DNA of 56,088 nucleotides from Acetobacterium wieringae (GTDB lineage: Bacteria; Bacillota; Clostridia; Eubacteriales; Eubacteriaceae): NCBI RefSeq assembly GCF_001766835.1, contig NZ_LKEU01000026.1, forward strand, positions 1-56,088, written 5' to 3'. The notes beneath the pieces are model-generated. The model did not search any database and had not been told where the DNA came from. It was given only the letters and a program-made list of their open reading frames with translations. The translations under genes were made by a program, and so were the position numbers. Positions 55,091-56,088 of this stretch are shown here, piece by piece. Numbering within the stretch: position 1 is the stretch's first letter; each line of letters opens with the position of its first letter.

Positions 55091-55253
55091 TTTATATATT
55101 AATAATATTAAATAAAATAATAGTATTAATAGTAGGGGGTGTGGATTTTGTTAATAACTCGGCAAATCGGTTGATCGTACAAAAAATCAGCAAAAATAAC
55201 AGGGGATAACTTGTGGATAACCTCGTTATTGATCCGACAGAGCCTGTGGGTTG
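55091..55253. other. oriC: Candidate chromosomal origin (dnaA-dnaN intergenic part)
   Basis: An almost pure AT tract (55091-55134) resembles a duplex unwinding element. Next to it are DnaA-box-like sites: TGTGGATAA (55212-55220, perfect reverse complement of TTATCCACA), TGTGGATTT (55140-55148), AGGGGATAA (55201-55209) and TGTGGGTTG (55245-55253). A second box cluster upstream of dnaA would lie outside the window. Confidence 0.8.
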
Positions 55254-56088
55254 TTAATTACCATTTATTTCCCGTTCAATTCGCAGAATCAGGTTTTTAA
55301 AATCGGTATTGGTATCCATTTCTTCGGCGATTTTCTGACAGGCATGAATCACTGTGGAATGATCACGTCCGCCGAATTCTTCGCCAATTCGCGGGAGTGA
55401 AAGATCGGTAATTTCCCGGGTAATGTACATGGCAACCTGACGGGGCAATGCAATCGAGCGGGTTCTTTTTTTAGAATTCATGTCTTCAACTGTAATATTA
55501 AAGTATTTAGCGGTGACCTCTTTAATGTACTCACCAGTGATGACAATGTCTTCTTTTTTTCTAAAGATATCTTTGAGGGCATTTTTGGATGATTCTAAAT
55601 TAATCGGCACCTTATGCAGTTTTGAATAAGCAAAGACGGTTGTTAACGCGCCTTCAAGCTCCCGGATATTGGAATGGATGCTGTCGGCAATAAAACTTAA
55701 GACCTCATTGGGGATCTCATCATTAAAGGATTCAGCTTTTTTTCGGATGATCGCAATCCGGGTTTCAAAGTTAGGGGCATAAATATCTGTTATCAGACCG
55801 CTTTCAAAACGGGAACGAAGTCGTTCTTCTAGGGTTGGTATTTCCTTTGGTGGTCGGTCACTGCTGATGACAATCTGTTTATTTTCCTGATGCAGAGTAT
55901 TAAAGGTATGGAAAAATTCTTCCTGGGTTCCTTCTTTTTTGGCTAAAAACTGGATATCATCAATTAACAAAATATCGGCGCTGCGGTATTTGTTGCGAAA
56001 AGAGATATTGGTTTTATTCTGAATCGCATCGATAAAGTCGTTGGTAAATTTTTCACAGGATACATAAACAACCTTTTTATGGGGTGCA
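55254..56088 (-). CDS. dnaA: Chromosomal replication initiator DnaA (5' part outside the window)
   Basis: The C-terminal 277 residues are present. The AAA+ region shows [15 protein letters not shown], Walker [11 protein letters not shown] and the sensor segment [17 protein letters not shown] with the arginine finger region RSRFESGLI. Domain IV carries the DNA-binding signature [12 protein letters not shown]. The reading frame is open to the window edge, so Walker A and the N-terminus lie beyond it. Confidence 0.97.
   Translation of the reverse strand, partial: APHKKVVYVSCEKFTNDFIDAIQNKTNISFRNKYRSADILLIDDIQFLAKKEGTQEEFFHTFNTLHQENKQIVISSDRPPKEIPTLEERLRSRFESGLITDIYAPNFETRIAIIRKKAESFNDEIPNEVLSFIADSIHSNIRELEGALTTVFAYSKLHKVPINLESSKNALKDIFRKKEDIVITGEYIKEVTAKYFNITVEDMNSKKRTRSIALPRQVAMYITREITDLSLPRIGEEFGGRDHSTVIHACQKIAEEMDTNTDFKNLILRIEREINGN

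Overview
The window is chromosomal DNA next to a replication origin. At the right edge dnaA (partial), dnaN, an S4-domain gene (rlbA/yaaA type), recF, gyrB and gyrA follow one another on the minus strand, the classic Firmicutes origin order. The dnaA-dnaN gap holds an AT-rich tract and DnaA-box-like sites. At the left edge a minus-strand rRNA operon begins: two tandem consensus promoters, its leader and the first ~14 nt of 16S. Gene content (cobalamin, FMN and Mn riboswitches, anaerobic ThiH, nickel importers, lipoproteins with Gram-positive-type signals) suggests an anaerobic Clostridia member, perhaps Eubacteriaceae/Acetobacterium-like. That last step is an impression; too little 16S is present to prove it. 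Nearly all genes and both rRNA loci point away from oriC. Only five genes are on the plus strand: a response regulator, its kinase, a DUF975 protein, a c-di-GMP protein and a HAD phosphatase.

Layout from the left: rRNA promoters and leader (15-381); pirin; a 144-bp palindromic element; a free-standing 5S rRNA with its own promoter (1725-1877); a PH-like hypothetical; a TatD-linked type radical SAM gene with a UPF0489 gene; a zinc ribbon; an ArsC/Spx-family protein; an arylsulfotransferase-like protein; a lipoyl module (lplA, lipA and a one-domain lipoyl carrier). Then come a lantibiotic-resistance-type ABC exporter divergent from its two-component system (9.4-14.0 kb), bioY-birA under a BirA operator, a DUF1653-M20 dipeptidase fusion, DUF975, ribDEBAH with an FMN riboswitch, a dCache-HAMP-PAS-GGDEF-EAL protein, thiSGHE, a HAD phosphatase and a UPF0016 Mn exporter with a yybP-ykoY riboswitch.

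From 30.4 to 41.5 kb lie two nickel/peptide-type ABC importers. The first (nikABCDE) sits behind a cobalamin riboswitch. The second has its inner permease and substrate-binding lipoprotein in one continuous reading frame, and is flanked by a His-rich CsoR-family repressor gene and by LysR, M14 deacylase and methyltransferase genes. Next come a MATE exporter whose start codon lies in a terminator hairpin, and a small operon of PTS IIA, ribulose-phosphate epimerase and PTS IIB without an IIC, preceded by a 17-codon leader ORF and a cre-like site.

Regulation is the most informative layer. Three metabolite/metal riboswitches, a BirA operator overlapping a -35 box, a palindrome flanking the csoR -10 box and many hairpin terminators define the transcription units. 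The most unusual items are the orphan 5S gene, the permease-lipoprotein fusion, B12 control of a NikA-type importer, the MATE start problem, the lipoyl carrier module, and the two palindromic elements (1442-1585 and 24772-24959). No phage, IS transposase, CRISPR array or tRNA was seen.
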